Notes under the pieces: generated by a model
What the model saw: only the letters and a program-made list of their open reading frames with translations
Database searches by the model: none
Told to the model about the DNA's origin: nothing
Program-made: the position numbers and the translations under genes
Assembly: GCF_900104215.1 (NCBI RefSeq)
Contig: NZ_FMXO01000017.1
Span: 1 to 64,000 of the forward strand
Length of the DNA: 64,000 nucleotides
Direction of reading: 5' to 3'
DNA from: Desulfonatronum thiosulfatophilum
GTDB taxonomy: Bacteria > Desulfobacterota > Desulfovibrionia > Desulfovibrionales > Desulfonatronaceae
In this document: positions 16,941-25,390 of the stretch, one piece after another
Layout: the number at the start of each line of letters is the position of its first letter
How positions within the stretch are numbered: position 1 is the first letter of the stretch

Positions 16941-17822
16941 TTACCCCATCGCCTCTACCCTCATATCCATCTTCCCCAAAACATGATGAAAATAATCCTT
17001 GGACCAGACATCCAAATCCCGGGGGTCGGAGATAAAGGGCGCGACATCAGCCCTGGCCAGTTCGAAGTCTACGGATTCGATGCGCCGGGCGATCAGGTCC
17101 TTGCATTGGTCGGCTGAAAGCGGTTCTTCATGGGTATAAACACCACGCTGCCGGAGCCTGGCCTCCAAATGTGGAAGCAAAAGCGGCACTTTTCTGCGTA
17201 CCAGGAAGGCAAAGTCAAACCAGTCTCTTCCTTTGACCCTGTTTTTCCATCCCCGGTACAAAATAGCGTCCATCTTTCCGGCAAACAGGGCAGGTCCGCT
17301 AAAGACCCGGACTGAAAACGGCACAGGATCGTCAACATACCTGACCTCATATTCCGCTCCGGGCGGAGGATCAGTGTCGATTTCCAGTTTGACCTTGCAC
17401 AGGGCGTTTTTATGAATCCTTTTGGCAACGGCCTGGGGCGCTTTGGCCTTGATAATATGAAGCCTGGTATTGGCCTTGATAAAGGCCGACTCGATGGGCG
17501 TATGCACGTCTTTTTGGCGATCTTCGATGTCCACACTGAATCCGAATGCCTTCATTTCATATTGCAGGGCTTCAAGATACGGCGCAAGCTGAAATGATTC
17601 CGCGGATGCCAGGAGTGAAAAATCAAGATCTTCGGAAAACCTGTCCAGATTGTATAAAAATCTCAGGGCTGTGCCGCCGTAAAACGCGGCATGGGTGAAA
17701 AAATCCGTTCGCGACAGGCCAAGCAGGGCCACGGCCTGGATGGTCTCGGCCAATGCCCTGTGCGCGGAGCCATGATTTTTCTCCAGGTGCTCCTCAAACA
17801 TCTGGACACAGGCTTCACGCAT
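16941..17822 (-). CDS. AbiEii/AbiGii-type nucleotidyltransferase toxin
   Basis: 293 residues from ATG 17822, which overlaps the AbiEi stop; the frame is open to 17849. The nucleotidyltransferase signature GGTALRFLYNLDRFSEDLDF (about residue 48-67) supplies the GG and the catalytic Asp pair. Downstream are Lys- and Arg-rich segments and an FSVRVFS / FAGKMDAILYRGWKNRVKGRDWFD block typical of AbiEii. In type IV systems this enzyme modifies nucleic acid and is held in check by AbiEi. The module can act in abortive infection against phage. Confidence 0.9.
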   Translation of the reverse strand: MREACVQMFEEHLEKNHGSAHRALAETIQAVALLGLSRTDFFTHAAFYGGTALRFLYNLDRFSEDLDFSLLASAESFQLAPYLEALQYEMKAFGFSVDIEDRQKDVHTPIESAFIKANTRLHIIKAKAPQAVAKRIHKNALCKVKLEIDTDPPPGAEYEVRYVDDPVPFSVRVFSGPALFAGKMDAILYRGWKNRVKGRDWFDFAFLVRRKVPLLLPHLEARLRQRGVYTHEEPLSADQCKDLIARRIESVDFELARADVAPFISDPRDLDVWSKDYFHHVLGKMDMRVEAMG

Positions 17823-18435
17823 GGCGCCTCCTTTGAAGAAATTTTCCAAAGACCTTTAAGGTTGAGGTATGATAATATGCGCTCAAGTCCCTCAGAATCT
17901 TCCGGTCCAATTGCCTGAATTCATCCAGGTCCAGACGCAGGTCCTCGAAAAGCAAAGCCTCGATCCCCTTGATGGAGCGCACTCCGGATGCGCGGTACAA
18001 TTCATCGCACAGGGCTTTTTCCGGACAGGCCATGAGAAAACGGTCCGGCGCATCACCCATGAGGGTTACACCATGAGGATACGCGGCCGCAGGGACATCC
18101 TGATAAAAAAAAGACCCGGCGGGTGTGTCGTATCTCTTTTTCCTGCCCTTGCTCAAAGTAGCTGAAGTGATGTGTGCTGCATGCTCGGGGATCAGGCCGT
18201 ACCAGGCAAGGGCATAAACAAAGGAGACATACGAAGGGCCGTAGATCCGATTGGCCGCCCTGCACCGCGTTACAATATCATCCGCGCTTCGGGCCCGAAC
18301 ATACAATCCCCTCTTGAGGCGGTGCAGCACCCCCTGGCGGACAAGGCGGACTGTCTTTTCCCTGGGGTTGGCATGATGGGCAAAGTGATGCTGCAGCCAT
18401 AATGAGTCAGGCAAATCAACAAGTGCGTTTTGCAT
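17815..18435 (-). CDS. AbiEi-type antitoxin/regulator
   Basis: 206 residues. An N-terminal winged-helix region (residues 25-60: KTVRLVRQGVLHRLKRGLYV) is followed by the AbiEi domain (GPSYVSFVYALAWYGLIPE, then ITSATLSKGRKKRYDTPAGSF). The domain order is that of AbiEi, which represses its own promoter and counters AbiEii. It is first in the operon and overlaps the toxin gene. The promoter should lie in 18436-18480, where nothing further is resolved. Confidence 0.9.
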   Translation of the reverse strand: MQNALVDLPDSLWLQHHFAHHANPREKTVRLVRQGVLHRLKRGLYVRARSADDIVTRCRAANRIYGPSYVSFVYALAWYGLIPEHAAHITSATLSKGRKKRYDTPAGSFFYQDVPAAAYPHGVTLMGDAPDRFLMACPEKALCDELYRASGVRSIKGIEALLFEDLRLDLDEFRQLDRKILRDLSAYYHTSTLKVFGKFLQRRRHA

Positions 18436-18645
18436 ATTTACTCCAACAAATACGCTTTACCTATACTTGCCGGAGAAAATACGCAAGCAGCACTCATCTT
18501 GCGAATTCCGCCCCATCTTGATGTCACAAATTGTGATTTCAAGTTTTCCGATTCTTCCCTGGTAATCTGGAACATGAAATCAGAGGAAGCGCTTAATATT
18601 CCGCTTGACAGCTTGCATCAGGACACGGTGTTCAACTCCGTATAG
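18430..18645 (+). CDS. doubtful small reading frame
   Basis: A 71-codon frame diverging from abiEi and overlapping its start by 6 nt. Residues look globular (AALILRIPPHLDV, FKFSDSSLVIWNMKSEEAL), but there is no clear ribosome site and no family I recognise. It ends where array B begins, so it may be a gene fragment truncated by the repeat. Confidence 0.2.
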   Translation: MHIYSNKYALPILAGENTQAALILRIPPHLDVTNCDFKFSDSSLVIWNMKSEEALNIPLDSLHQDTVFNSV

Positions 18646-18649
18646 TTCC

Positions 18650-19012
18650 CCTCGGCGGCTCCGCGGCTCTAGGCCTGCTGCAGGCTGGGCGTGAGATAAA
18701 ATCCTTTGGCTCTCGCCCGCTCGAGGACTCGCTAGAGACGCAGAGGCGCAGAGTAAAGAGTTTTTTTCCTCTCTGTGAGCTCTGCGGCTCTAGGCCTGCT
18801 GCAGGCCGGGCGTGAGATAATCAAATCAGTTGTCTCTCGCCCGCTCGCGGACTCGCTAAAGGCGCGGAGGCGCGGAGAGGAAAAAGATTTTTGACTGAGC
18901 CTTTTCAAACCCTCGGCGGCTCCGCGGCTCTAGGGCCGCTGCGGCCCGGGCGTGAGATATTCAAGCCATTGGCTCTCGCCCGCTCGCGGACTCGCTTGAG
19001 GCGCGGAGGGGA
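18650..19012. repeat. array B of the 127-bp palindromic repeat
   Basis: A right half-unit (18650-18700) is followed by full or partial units starting TCTCGCCCGCTCG at 18710, 18833 and 18973. Bases 18784-19009 are identical to 19943-20168. One unit has the unusual centre AAAAAGATTTTTGACTGAGCC. Confidence 0.85.
18784..19009 (+). repeat. 226-bp perfect direct repeat, left copy
   Basis: Identical by eye, base for base, to 19943-20168 (offset 1159). It covers parts of three palindromic units. The two copies bracket the hicBA operon, so homologous recombination between them would remove it as an 1159-bp circle. Confidence 0.85.
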
Positions 19013-19084
19013 ACTATTTGTTCTTATCCGAGATGGAGCAACGGACAAGGTCCTCCGATTATAACTCACTACAGCTTGTCACTA

Positions 19085-19297
19085 TTACAAAAGTTCCTTG
19101 AATTCCTCCACGGTCAGGCCCGTGTCCTTGATGATCCCACCCATGGTGAAAGCATCAATGGGATTGGCTCGGGGTATGGTGATGATCCTCTCGCCATTGG
19201 TCATGGTGATGTGTTTTCTAACTCTGGCGACCCAAAATCCATGCTTTTCAAGAGCATTCACGGCCCTTTGGTGATTGATCCCGGGCAGTTTAGGCAT
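19085..19297 (-). CDS. hicA: HicA-type mRNA interferase toxin
   Basis: 70 residues. It starts MPKLPGI at ATG 19297, overlapping the hicB stop. The HicA fold is recognisable: KLPGINHQRAVNALEKHGF, then the catalytic His segment RKHITMTNG, then ITIPRANPIDAFTMGGIIKD. It cleaves mRNA under stress and is neutralised by HicB. The order here is hicB then hicA. Intact and probably functional. Confidence 0.88.
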   Translation of the reverse strand: MPKLPGINHQRAVNALEKHGFWVARVRKHITMTNGERIITIPRANPIDAFTMGGIIKDTGLTVEEFKELL

Positions 19298-19490
19298 GAG
19301 CGACGTCGACGTACCTGATTTCGTTTTCAACGGTCAACAAATTAACCGTATGCAAATAGTCCTGAATGGCTTCCTTAATGTTCTCAAGCGCTTCATCCTC
19401 GGTCGCCCCTTGCGACCAGCATCCCGGCAACCCTGGGACCCAGACCGCGTATCCTTCTTCAGTCTTCTTGATATTCACGGAATACCTCAT
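19290..19490 (-). CDS. hicB: HicB-type antitoxin
   Basis: 66 residues starting at ATG 19490 behind GAGGAGGTACAG; a longer open frame upstream lacks a ribosome site. The partial RNase-H-like HicB fold is clear: MRYSVNIKKTEEGYAVWVPG, LPGCWSQGATEDEALENI, then a helix. No separate DNA-binding domain is present, as in short HicB proteins. First gene of the hicBA operon, flanked by the 226-bp direct repeats. Confidence 0.88.
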   Translation of the reverse strand: MRYSVNIKKTEEGYAVWVPGLPGCWSQGATEDEALENIKEAIQDYLHTVNLLTVENEIRYVDVAHA

Positions 19491-19796
19491 TCTGTACCTC
19501 CTCATATATAGCTGGTTGGATTCTGACCCTGAACCATCGTGGGAGCCACGGGGTCTGTCCCACCGACCGTCTACAATCATTTTTTTAGCCCAAAAAAGCC
19601 TGTTTCGATTTGGAATCAAACGATGGTACCGCAGAAAGACCTTTCTTCCAAATACAACACTTCTCAAGATAATCATCAAAACGTGCCACTAAAAGCTTCG
19701 ATACCGAGCAAGTGGCAGCCCCTGCTGTTCGACAAACCGACATGAAACTTGCCATTGCGTCGCGGTTGCTCTCGATCCATAGAGCTCCCCTTTTCT
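19491..19796. other. gene-free segment upstream of hicB
   Basis: No gene recognised. The hicBA promoter must lie in the right-hand part of this segment, read on the minus strand, but I cannot define its boxes. Confidence 0.4.
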
Positions 19797-20247
19797 TTTA
19801 TCAGCAAGATCTGCGAGATCAGCGTTAAAGAAAAATTTTGACGCGGATTGCGCGGATCCATTCAAAATTATCTCTCGCCCGCTCGAAGACTCGCTAGAGA
19901 CGCAGAGGGGGGAGAGTTTTAAATTCCCTCTCCGCGTGCTCCGCGGCTCTAGGCCTGCTGCAGGCCGGGCGTGAGATAATCAAATCAGTTGTCTCTCGCC
20001 CGCTCGCGGACTCGCTAAAGGCGCGGAGGCGCGGAGAGGAAAAAGATTTTTGACTGAGCCTTTTCAAACCCTCGGCGGCTCCGCGGCTCTAGGGCCGCTG
20101 CGGCCCGGGCGTGAGATATTCAAGCCATTGGCTCTCGCCCGCTCGCGGACTCGCTTGAGGCGCGGAGGCGCAGAGGGGAGGGAGATTTTATTCTTCTCCG
20201 CGTGCTCCGCGGCTCTAGGGCCGCTGCGGCCCGGGCGTGAGATATAT
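19797..20247. repeat. GATCAGCG repeat plus array C of the 127-bp palindrome
   Basis: A GATCTGCGAGATCAGCGTTAAAG repeat (19797-19860) joins palindromic units starting at 19872, 19994 and 20133, ending near 20247. It includes the right copy of the 226-bp perfect repeat. Confidence 0.85.
19943..20168 (+). repeat. 226-bp perfect direct repeat, right copy
   Basis: Identical to 18784-19009. The flanking bases differ immediately outside (T versus C at the left edge), which defines the limits. Perfect identity in such repeat-rich DNA implies recent duplication or gene conversion. Confidence 0.85.
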
Positions 20248-20325
20248 TTGGCTCTCGTGGCTTGACCGGGTGAAGATGGCTGCATATTACATTGGTTGAC
20301 ATCGTTTGACATCGATGGAGGTTCC

Positions 20326-20547
20326 ATGACTCAAATTACCGCCCGCTTATCGGATGAAGTTCTCTCTTCCCTGGATGCTGCCGCGACTCGATTACGCCGC
20401 TCGCGTGCTGAAGTGGTACGCCAGGCGGTAGAGTACTACCTTGATGATTTCGAGGACATCTCCCTCGCCATCGAGGTATTGCAAGACCCGGCGGATCTGG
20501 CATTGGATTGGGAGAAGGTAAAGCGTGACCTACTCAATCTCGATTAA
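20326..20547 (+). CDS. ribbon-helix-helix antitoxin
   Basis: 73 residues from ATG 20326, preceded by GGAGGTTCC. The N-terminal ribbon TQITARLSDEVLSSLDAAA and the helix SRAEVVRQAVEYYL form a CopG/RHH DNA-binding domain; the acidic C-terminal tail would wrap the toxin. The frame upstream to 20296 is not used. It overlaps the RelE gene by 23 nt. Such antitoxins bind operators upstream of their own operon. Confidence 0.85.
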   Translation: MTQITARLSDEVLSSLDAAATRLRRSRAEVVRQAVEYYLDDFEDISLAIEVLQDPADLALDWEKVKRDLLNLD

Positions 20548-20779
20548 ACGAAGTGCTGCAAAGTCACTCGAGAACATCCCCAAACCCGACCGACTACGCA
20601 TCATCGAAGCGATTGATTTTCTGCGGGAAAATTCTAGCGCCGGATCTGTCTTGAAGGGCGAGTTCTCCGGATTGCGTCGGATACGGGTTGGCATGTACCG
20701 AGTCGTGTATGAAGTCCAGGATACACAATTGACGATTTTAATCGTACGGATTGGTCATCGACGCGGGGTTTATCGCTGA
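20525..20779 (+). CDS. RelE/ParE-family toxin
   Basis: 84 residues starting at GTG 20525 inside the antitoxin gene. The pattern SAAKSLENIPKPDRLRIIEAI, then LKGEFSGLRRIRVGMYRVVYEV and ILIVRIGHRRGVYR, is the compact RelE/ParE fold, with the C-terminal His-Arg-Arg and Tyr expected of an RNA-cleaving RelE. It is intact, unlike the related toxin at 14084. Confidence 0.88.
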   Translation: MTYSISIKRSAAKSLENIPKPDRLRIIEAIDFLRENSSAGSVLKGEFSGLRRIRVGMYRVVYEVQDTQLTILIVRIGHRRGVYR

Positions 20780-20868
20780 AACACCCTCTCATGATCTCCT
20801 CACGGCCGAGATCAGCATCCATGACATCTTCTTCCGGGAACCATGAGCCATGGCCGTAGCTGCGATAC

Positions 20869-22818
20869 CTACTCCTGAACCGTCTGCCCCGGCAGCAACG
20901 GCGGCATCGGGCATTCCAGGGCGTCGCAGACGGCCCGCAGCACTTCCGCCTGCGAGATGCTGACCATCCCGTCCGCCACGATCACTTCGGAGCAGGCCGT
21001 AATCAGATCCCTTTTGGATGACTCCCGGAGCCGGTTCAGCTTTTCCAGGGCCTGGTCCAGGGCTTGAATGGCGCATTCTTCTTCGGAACGCAGAGAAAGG
21101 CCGGGCAGACCTAGCTCCTCTGCTCCCTTGGCAAAGGCCATGGACACGTCTTCAGGCCTGGCGCCCACATGGGCCAGGGATGAGAGAATCAGCGAGATTT
21201 CCAACACGGCCTGGTGCAGCGCCACATGGCCGAACACGTGGGACTTTCGGATTTCGAAGGAGGGCTCCAGATGGCGCAGCACGGCGCGGTGCACGGCCCA
21301 TTCGAAGAGACCCACCCGTCCATCGGCCTTGATCATGGCCTGCAGCGTGTCCTGAAAGACCGGATAGCGGTCAAAGGGCATTCGGCGCAGGGCCGGAAAG
21401 CACAGGTCCAGGAGCGGCAACCGCAGCTCCGGCCGGACATTCGCGGCGGCGAAGTTGAGGACGTCTTGTTTCAGGATCGTTCCGAATCCCGCGCCAATGG
21501 CATCCAGCTGCCTGCCGGCCACGACATCGTCCTTGTCCAGCAACAGGGCGAACATTACGGCGAAGACGTGGACGGGGTCATGAGCGGCCTCCACAAGATG
21601 CGGAGGGATTCGGCGCTTGAGCTGTTGGGCGTGGGCCACATGGGCCTCGTCCAGCTGCCCCACCGTGGCGGTCAAATCCGCGGCCCGGGGAGCACGAGCC
21701 GCGCCGGCCGGTTCGGCGGGAGCGGCCGGGGCCAGCCCGGAGAAGGCGAAATCCTCCCGGGGTGCATGCCGGTCGTCCCGTACTCCAGGCGAAACATGTT
21801 CGTTCAAGGCCGGATACGTTCCGTCCCAGCGCGGATCCACCCGCCGGATGCGTTCCTCCAGGGGCGGATGGGTGGCGAACAGGGAATTCATGAACCCTCC
21901 CACGCCCTGGGCGAAAAACATGTGGCTGGCCTGGGCCGCGTTTTGGTGTTCCAGCCGTGATCCCTGGGACAGGACGCCGATCTTTTTCAGCACTCCGGCC
22001 ATGGCCTGGGCATCCCTGGTGAACTGCACGGCCGAGGCATCGGCAAGATACTCCCGTTGCCGGGAAATCGCCGCCTTGATCATGCTGCCGAAAAACATGC
22101 CCAAGGAACCGACAATAATGAACCCGACGCCCGCAACCAGAGGCAAGGCGGACCCTTTGCGGTCCCGGGAGCGCCCTCCGCTGTAAACGGCCATGCGCAG
22201 CATCATTCGCCCGGCCAGACCGAGAATGATCAGACCGTGGATCACGCTCATCAAGCGAATGTTCAACCGCATGTCGCCGTTCAGGATATGGCTGAATTCA
22301 TGCCCGATTACGGCCTGCAGTTCCGAACGGGTCAAGAGCCTGGCGCTGCCGTTGGTCAGGCCGATCACGGCGTCGCCGGGCGTCTGCCCCGCGGCAAAGG
22401 CGTTGATGCCGCTTTCCTGGTCGAGAAAATAAACCGGCGGAACCGGCACGCCGGAAGCAATGGCCATTTCCTCCACCACGTTCAGCACCTTGCGTTCGTC
22501 GGGATGGCTGCTGTCCGGAGACAAGAGGCGACCGCCCAACAATTCGGCAACGGCTGCCCCGCCCCGGCGCAACTGGGCCATCTTGAACAGGGTGCCGGAA
22601 CCGATGATAAAGAGGATCACCACGCCCAGCAGGACCAAAAACTCGGCCATGGCCAGAAATTCGCGCCATGCCGAAGCCGCTGTCGGCGCCTCGACCATCA
22701 ACAACAAGAACACCAGCAGGTAGACCGTGAGCACGATCCCTGCCGTAGCCGCAATAAACAGCACGACCATCAGGCCGCTTCTGCGGCGGGCCCGTTCCTG
22801 ACTCTCGAAGAAATCCAT
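20869..22818 (-). CDS. M48-family membrane zinc metalloprotease
   Basis: 649 residues. Two membrane segments (residues 15-42 and 55-78) precede an M48 catalytic domain with HEFSH (about residue 170) and the third ligand Glu in REYLADASAVQFT (about 260). Two more hydrophobic helices lie between them. Residues 340-640 form a long helical extension ending in a TerB-like region. M48 proteases of this type degrade membrane or misfolded proteins. It lies 35 nt after lemA and forms a two-gene operon with it, a common pairing. Confidence 0.88.
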   Translation of the reverse strand: MDFFESQERARRRSGLMVVLFIAATAGIVLTVYLLVFLLLMVEAPTAASAWREFLAMAEFLVLLGVVILFIIGSGTLFKMAQLRRGGAAVAELLGGRLLSPDSSHPDERKVLNVVEEMAIASGVPVPPVYFLDQESGINAFAAGQTPGDAVIGLTNGSARLLTRSELQAVIGHEFSHILNGDMRLNIRLMSVIHGLIILGLAGRMMLRMAVYSGGRSRDRKGSALPLVAGVGFIIVGSLGMFFGSMIKAAISRQREYLADASAVQFTRDAQAMAGVLKKIGVLSQGSRLEHQNAAQASHMFFAQGVGGFMNSLFATHPPLEERIRRVDPRWDGTYPALNEHVSPGVRDDRHAPREDFAFSGLAPAAPAEPAGAARAPRAADLTATVGQLDEAHVAHAQQLKRRIPPHLVEAAHDPVHVFAVMFALLLDKDDVVAGRQLDAIGAGFGTILKQDVLNFAAANVRPELRLPLLDLCFPALRRMPFDRYPVFQDTLQAMIKADGRVGLFEWAVHRAVLRHLEPSFEIRKSHVFGHVALHQAVLEISLILSSLAHVGARPEDVSMAFAKGAEELGLPGLSLRSEEECAIQALDQALEKLNRLRESSKRDLITACSEVIVADGMVSISQAEVLRAVCDALECPMPPLLPGQTVQE

Positions 22819-22853
22819 GACTGTGCCGGGATAAGGTTGCGATACGGTTGACG

Positions 22854-23444
22854 CTAGAACTGCACTTTCGGCGCTTCGCGGAATTCACTCCCATCGAACT
22901 CCAGCAAGGCGGCACGCTCGAAGCCGAACGCCCCGGCAAACATGTTCTGCGGAAAGGATTCCCGGTAGGTGTTGTAGGTCATCACCGTGTCATTGAAGGC
23001 CTGGCGGGCGAAGGCCACCTTGTTTTCCGTGCTGGTCAGTTCCTCGGTCAACTGCATCATGTTCTGGTTGGCCTTCAGGTCCGGATAGTTCTCCACCAGG
23101 GCGAACAGCCGGCCAAGCGCTCCGGAGAGCATGCCCTCGGCTCCGGCCAGACCGGCCATGGCAGTGGCCTGCCCGGGATTGGCCGCCGCGGCCTGCATGG
23201 CACCATGAGCCTGATTGCGGGCCATGATCACGGCTTCCAAAGTGCCCCGTTCATGGGCCAGATAGGCCTTGGCCGTCTCCACCAGATTGGGAATCAGATC
23301 GTAGCGCCGCTTGAGCTGGACGTCGATCTGGGCAAAGGCGTTCTTGTAGCGGTTTCGCAAGCTGACCAGCCGGTTGTAGATGCTGACGACCAGGAATCCA
23401 AGGACGACGAGCACGACCAGAACGACGATCAACGAAGTGGACAT
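22854..23444 (-). CDS. LemA family protein
   Basis: 196 residues. An N-terminal membrane anchor (residues 4-23) is followed by the LemA signature NRLVSLRNRYKNAFAQIDVQ, LKRRYDLIPNLVETAKAYLAHE, and a central LFALVENYPDLKAN, with TYRESFPQNMFAG near the end. LemA proteins are coiled-coil membrane proteins of poorly known function. Pairing with an M48 protease suggests a membrane quality-control unit. Confidence 0.92.
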   Translation of the reverse strand: MSTSLIVVLVVLVVLGFLVVSIYNRLVSLRNRYKNAFAQIDVQLKRRYDLIPNLVETAKAYLAHERGTLEAVIMARNQAHGAMQAAAANPGQATAMAGLAGAEGMLSGALGRLFALVENYPDLKANQNMMQLTEELTSTENKVAFARQAFNDTVMTYNTYRESFPQNMFAGAFGFERAALLEFDGSEFREAPKVQF

Positions 23445-23654
23445 GTCGAATTCTCCTGTTTGAGGACGAAAAGGAGGGGTAAAGGCCGTTACGCGGCTTC
23501 GCCGGACAACATCTTGTTGAAGTTGATCAAAAAGCAGGAATTGTCAACTTTTTCGGAAGCCGAGCGGCACCAGATGGAATGTTTCGAGTAGCCATGGGGT
23601 GAGTCTTGACTCGGCAACCCCATACACATACCTATACACATCAACGGAGGTTCT
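23445..23654. promoter_or_regulatory. vapBC upstream region
   Basis: Between divergent lemA and vapB. CATACACATACCTATACACATC just upstream of the GGAGG of vapB is a near-direct repeat and a candidate VapB operator, as expected for an autoregulated module. No gene is seen here. Confidence 0.4.
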
Positions 23655-23855
23655 ATGCGTACGAACATTGATCTTGACGATGTCCTCGTGGAGGAAGCCA
23701 TGCGCCTTTCTAAGGCAACAACAAAAAAAGAGGTTGTCCATCAGGCGCTGAAGGAGTTTGTCGCCAATAAGCGTCGCAAAGATTTACGCGACCTGCGCGG
23801 CAAGATTTCCTTCGCACCTGATTATGACTACAAGACCCTGCGGGAATCTGCATGA
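23655..23855 (+). CDS. vapB: VapB-type antitoxin
   Basis: 66 residues. The RHH-type N-terminus is MRTNIDLDDVLVEEAMRLS, then TTKKEVVHQALKEFV, followed by a basic linker and a short acidic tail, matching the VapB antitoxin family that pairs with PIN toxins. ATG 23655 is preceded by GGAGGTTCT. The stop overlaps the vapC ATG (ATGA). Confidence 0.9.
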   Translation: MRTNIDLDDVLVEEAMRLSKATTKKEVVHQALKEFVANKRRKDLRDLRGKISFAPDYDYKTLRESA

Positions 23856-24247
23856 TTCTGGTGGACACCTCGGTATTGGTGGACTGGCTGCGCGGGATGA
23901 ACAATAAGGCCGGGGAACAGTTTGATCATATTATCAACAGTGATCAACCGTTCGGCATCTGCTCCATTGTCTGTCAGGAACTGCTCCAGGGATCAAAAAA
24001 CCGGCAGGAATTCGAATTGCTCAAAAACTATCTGCAGACACAGCGTTTTTTTCACCCGCTTCATCCCATCGGCTCCTACATCGAAGCCGCAAATATTTAT
24101 TTTGCCTGCCGTCGTAAAGGTCTGACTCTCCGAAGCACCGTGGACTGCCTGATCGCCCAGATCGCTCTGGAAAATGATTTACTGCTCCTGCACAACGACC
24201 GGGACTTTGAGTTCATCAGCCAAGTGACGGACCTGCGTTGTTATTGA
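23852..24247 (+). CDS. vapC: VapC-type PIN ribonuclease toxin
   Basis: 131 residues. The PIN-domain acidic residues are present: Asp in ILVDTSVLVDWL (residue 4), Glu in CQELLQG, Asp in STVDCLIAQIA and Asp in LHNDRDFEFI. These coordinate metal for cleaving tRNA or rRNA in VapC toxins. Intact and coupled to vapB. Confidence 0.92.
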   Translation: MILVDTSVLVDWLRGMNNKAGEQFDHIINSDQPFGICSIVCQELLQGSKNRQEFELLKNYLQTQRFFHPLHPIGSYIEAANIYFACRRKGLTLRSTVDCLIAQIALENDLLLLHNDRDFEFISQVTDLRCY

Positions 24248-24318
24248 GTCACCGAAGGCAACAGGCATAACGGCATCAAGATGGATGCATGCCACTCCAA
24301 AACTTACGGGAACTATGG

Positions 24319-25146
24319 TCAATGCTTTTCCTCGAAAACGTATTGCTCCAGAAACGACCGCAACCCTTCCACGTATACCGCTCCGGAGCTAAGAAAGCCC
24401 ATGTTGTGGCCCCCGGAGATTTCCAGAAACATCTTCGATTCCGGTGCGGTTGCGTACAGAGCCTGCCCATGGGCGAAAGGGACCAGTTCATCCTCGGGAC
24501 TGTGCACCACCAGCACGGGGGCCTGCACATCGCTTATTCGGGCCAGGGAATTGTAGTTGTATTTGGCCAGCCAGCGCACGGGCAGGAGCGGATACAGTCT
24601 GGCGGCCATGTCCGGCAACGAGGTGAAGGCGGATTCGATGATCAATGCCCCGACGGGTTGGCTGGAGGCCAGATATGTGGCCACGGCCCCGCCCAAAGAA
24701 CGGCCGAACACGACAATCCGTTCCGGAGCGACGTTTTTATCCTCCAGAAGAAACTTCCAGGCCGCCCGAACATCCCGATAGGTTCCCGACTCGCTGGGCC
24801 GGCCTTCGCTATTGCCGAAGCCTCGGTAATCGAAGATCAGCACGGACAGTCCCAGATCGCGGAAGATCCGGATGGAATCCAAACGGTGTCCGATGTTCCC
24901 GGCGTTGCCGTGGCAGAACAGCACCACGCCGCGTGCATTTTCCACGGGCACGTACCAGGCGTGAATATTCACGCCGTCTTCCGTGCGCAGGGTCAGGTCA
25001 TCGAACTCCCATCCGTAATCCGCCGGCGTCTGGGCAATCTCGGCGACAGGATAATAAATCAGGGCATCCTGGCGCAGATACACCAGCCCCGTCAGCCCAA
25101 GATAGAGTAAAACCGCGACAGCGGCGATGGAAACCGTGGTATACAT
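24319..25146 (-). CDS. membrane-anchored alpha/beta hydrolase
   Basis: 275 residues. An N-terminal hydrophobic segment (residues 4-22) anchors or exports the protein. The hydrolase core has an oxyanion segment CHGNAGN (about 93), nucleophile Ser in GRSLGGA (about 168), Asp in HSPEDELVPF and His in GGHNMGF. This matches BEM46/serine-aminopeptidase-like hydrolases. The substrate is unknown. It is monocistronic and convergent with vapC. Confidence 0.88.
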   Translation of the reverse strand: MYTTVSIAAVAVLLYLGLTGLVYLRQDALIYYPVAEIAQTPADYGWEFDDLTLRTEDGVNIHAWYVPVENARGVVLFCHGNAGNIGHRLDSIRIFRDLGLSVLIFDYRGFGNSEGRPSESGTYRDVRAAWKFLLEDKNVAPERIVVFGRSLGGAVATYLASSQPVGALIIESAFTSLPDMAARLYPLLPVRWLAKYNYNSLARISDVQAPVLVVHSPEDELVPFAHGQALYATAPESKMFLEISGGHNMGFLSSGAVYVEGLRSFLEQYVFEEKH

Positions 25147-25240
25147 GGTTGTCTCGTCGATAATTTATCAATGCCGCACGGAACTACTCAGCTTCAAAGC
25201 AGGAAAAGGTTACTTTTTAAATCCTGTGGCAAGCATGACC

Positions 25241-25320
25241 TGGATTCCCGCCTGCGCGGGAATGACTTTGTTTTTCAATGCCGTCACCGAGTCAGTCATA
25301 CCCGCGCAGGCGGGTATCCA
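25241..25320. repeat. inverted repeat, dRS3-like
   Basis: TGGATTCCCGCCTGCGCGGG...GAC at 25241-25266 is mirrored by GTCATACCCGCGCAGGCGGG...CCA at 25295-25320. These 26-bp arms are short dispersed repeats of the ATTCCCGCCTGCGCGGGAATGAC kind found in many proteobacteria. Each arm is itself a small palindrome. It lies in the gap between two minus-strand genes. Confidence 0.8.
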
Positions 25321-25390
25321 GTCCACTTGTACTCGGATGAGCTGATTAGTTACGGCCGCACGAACAATCCGTTCATTCTTTCCACCTACG

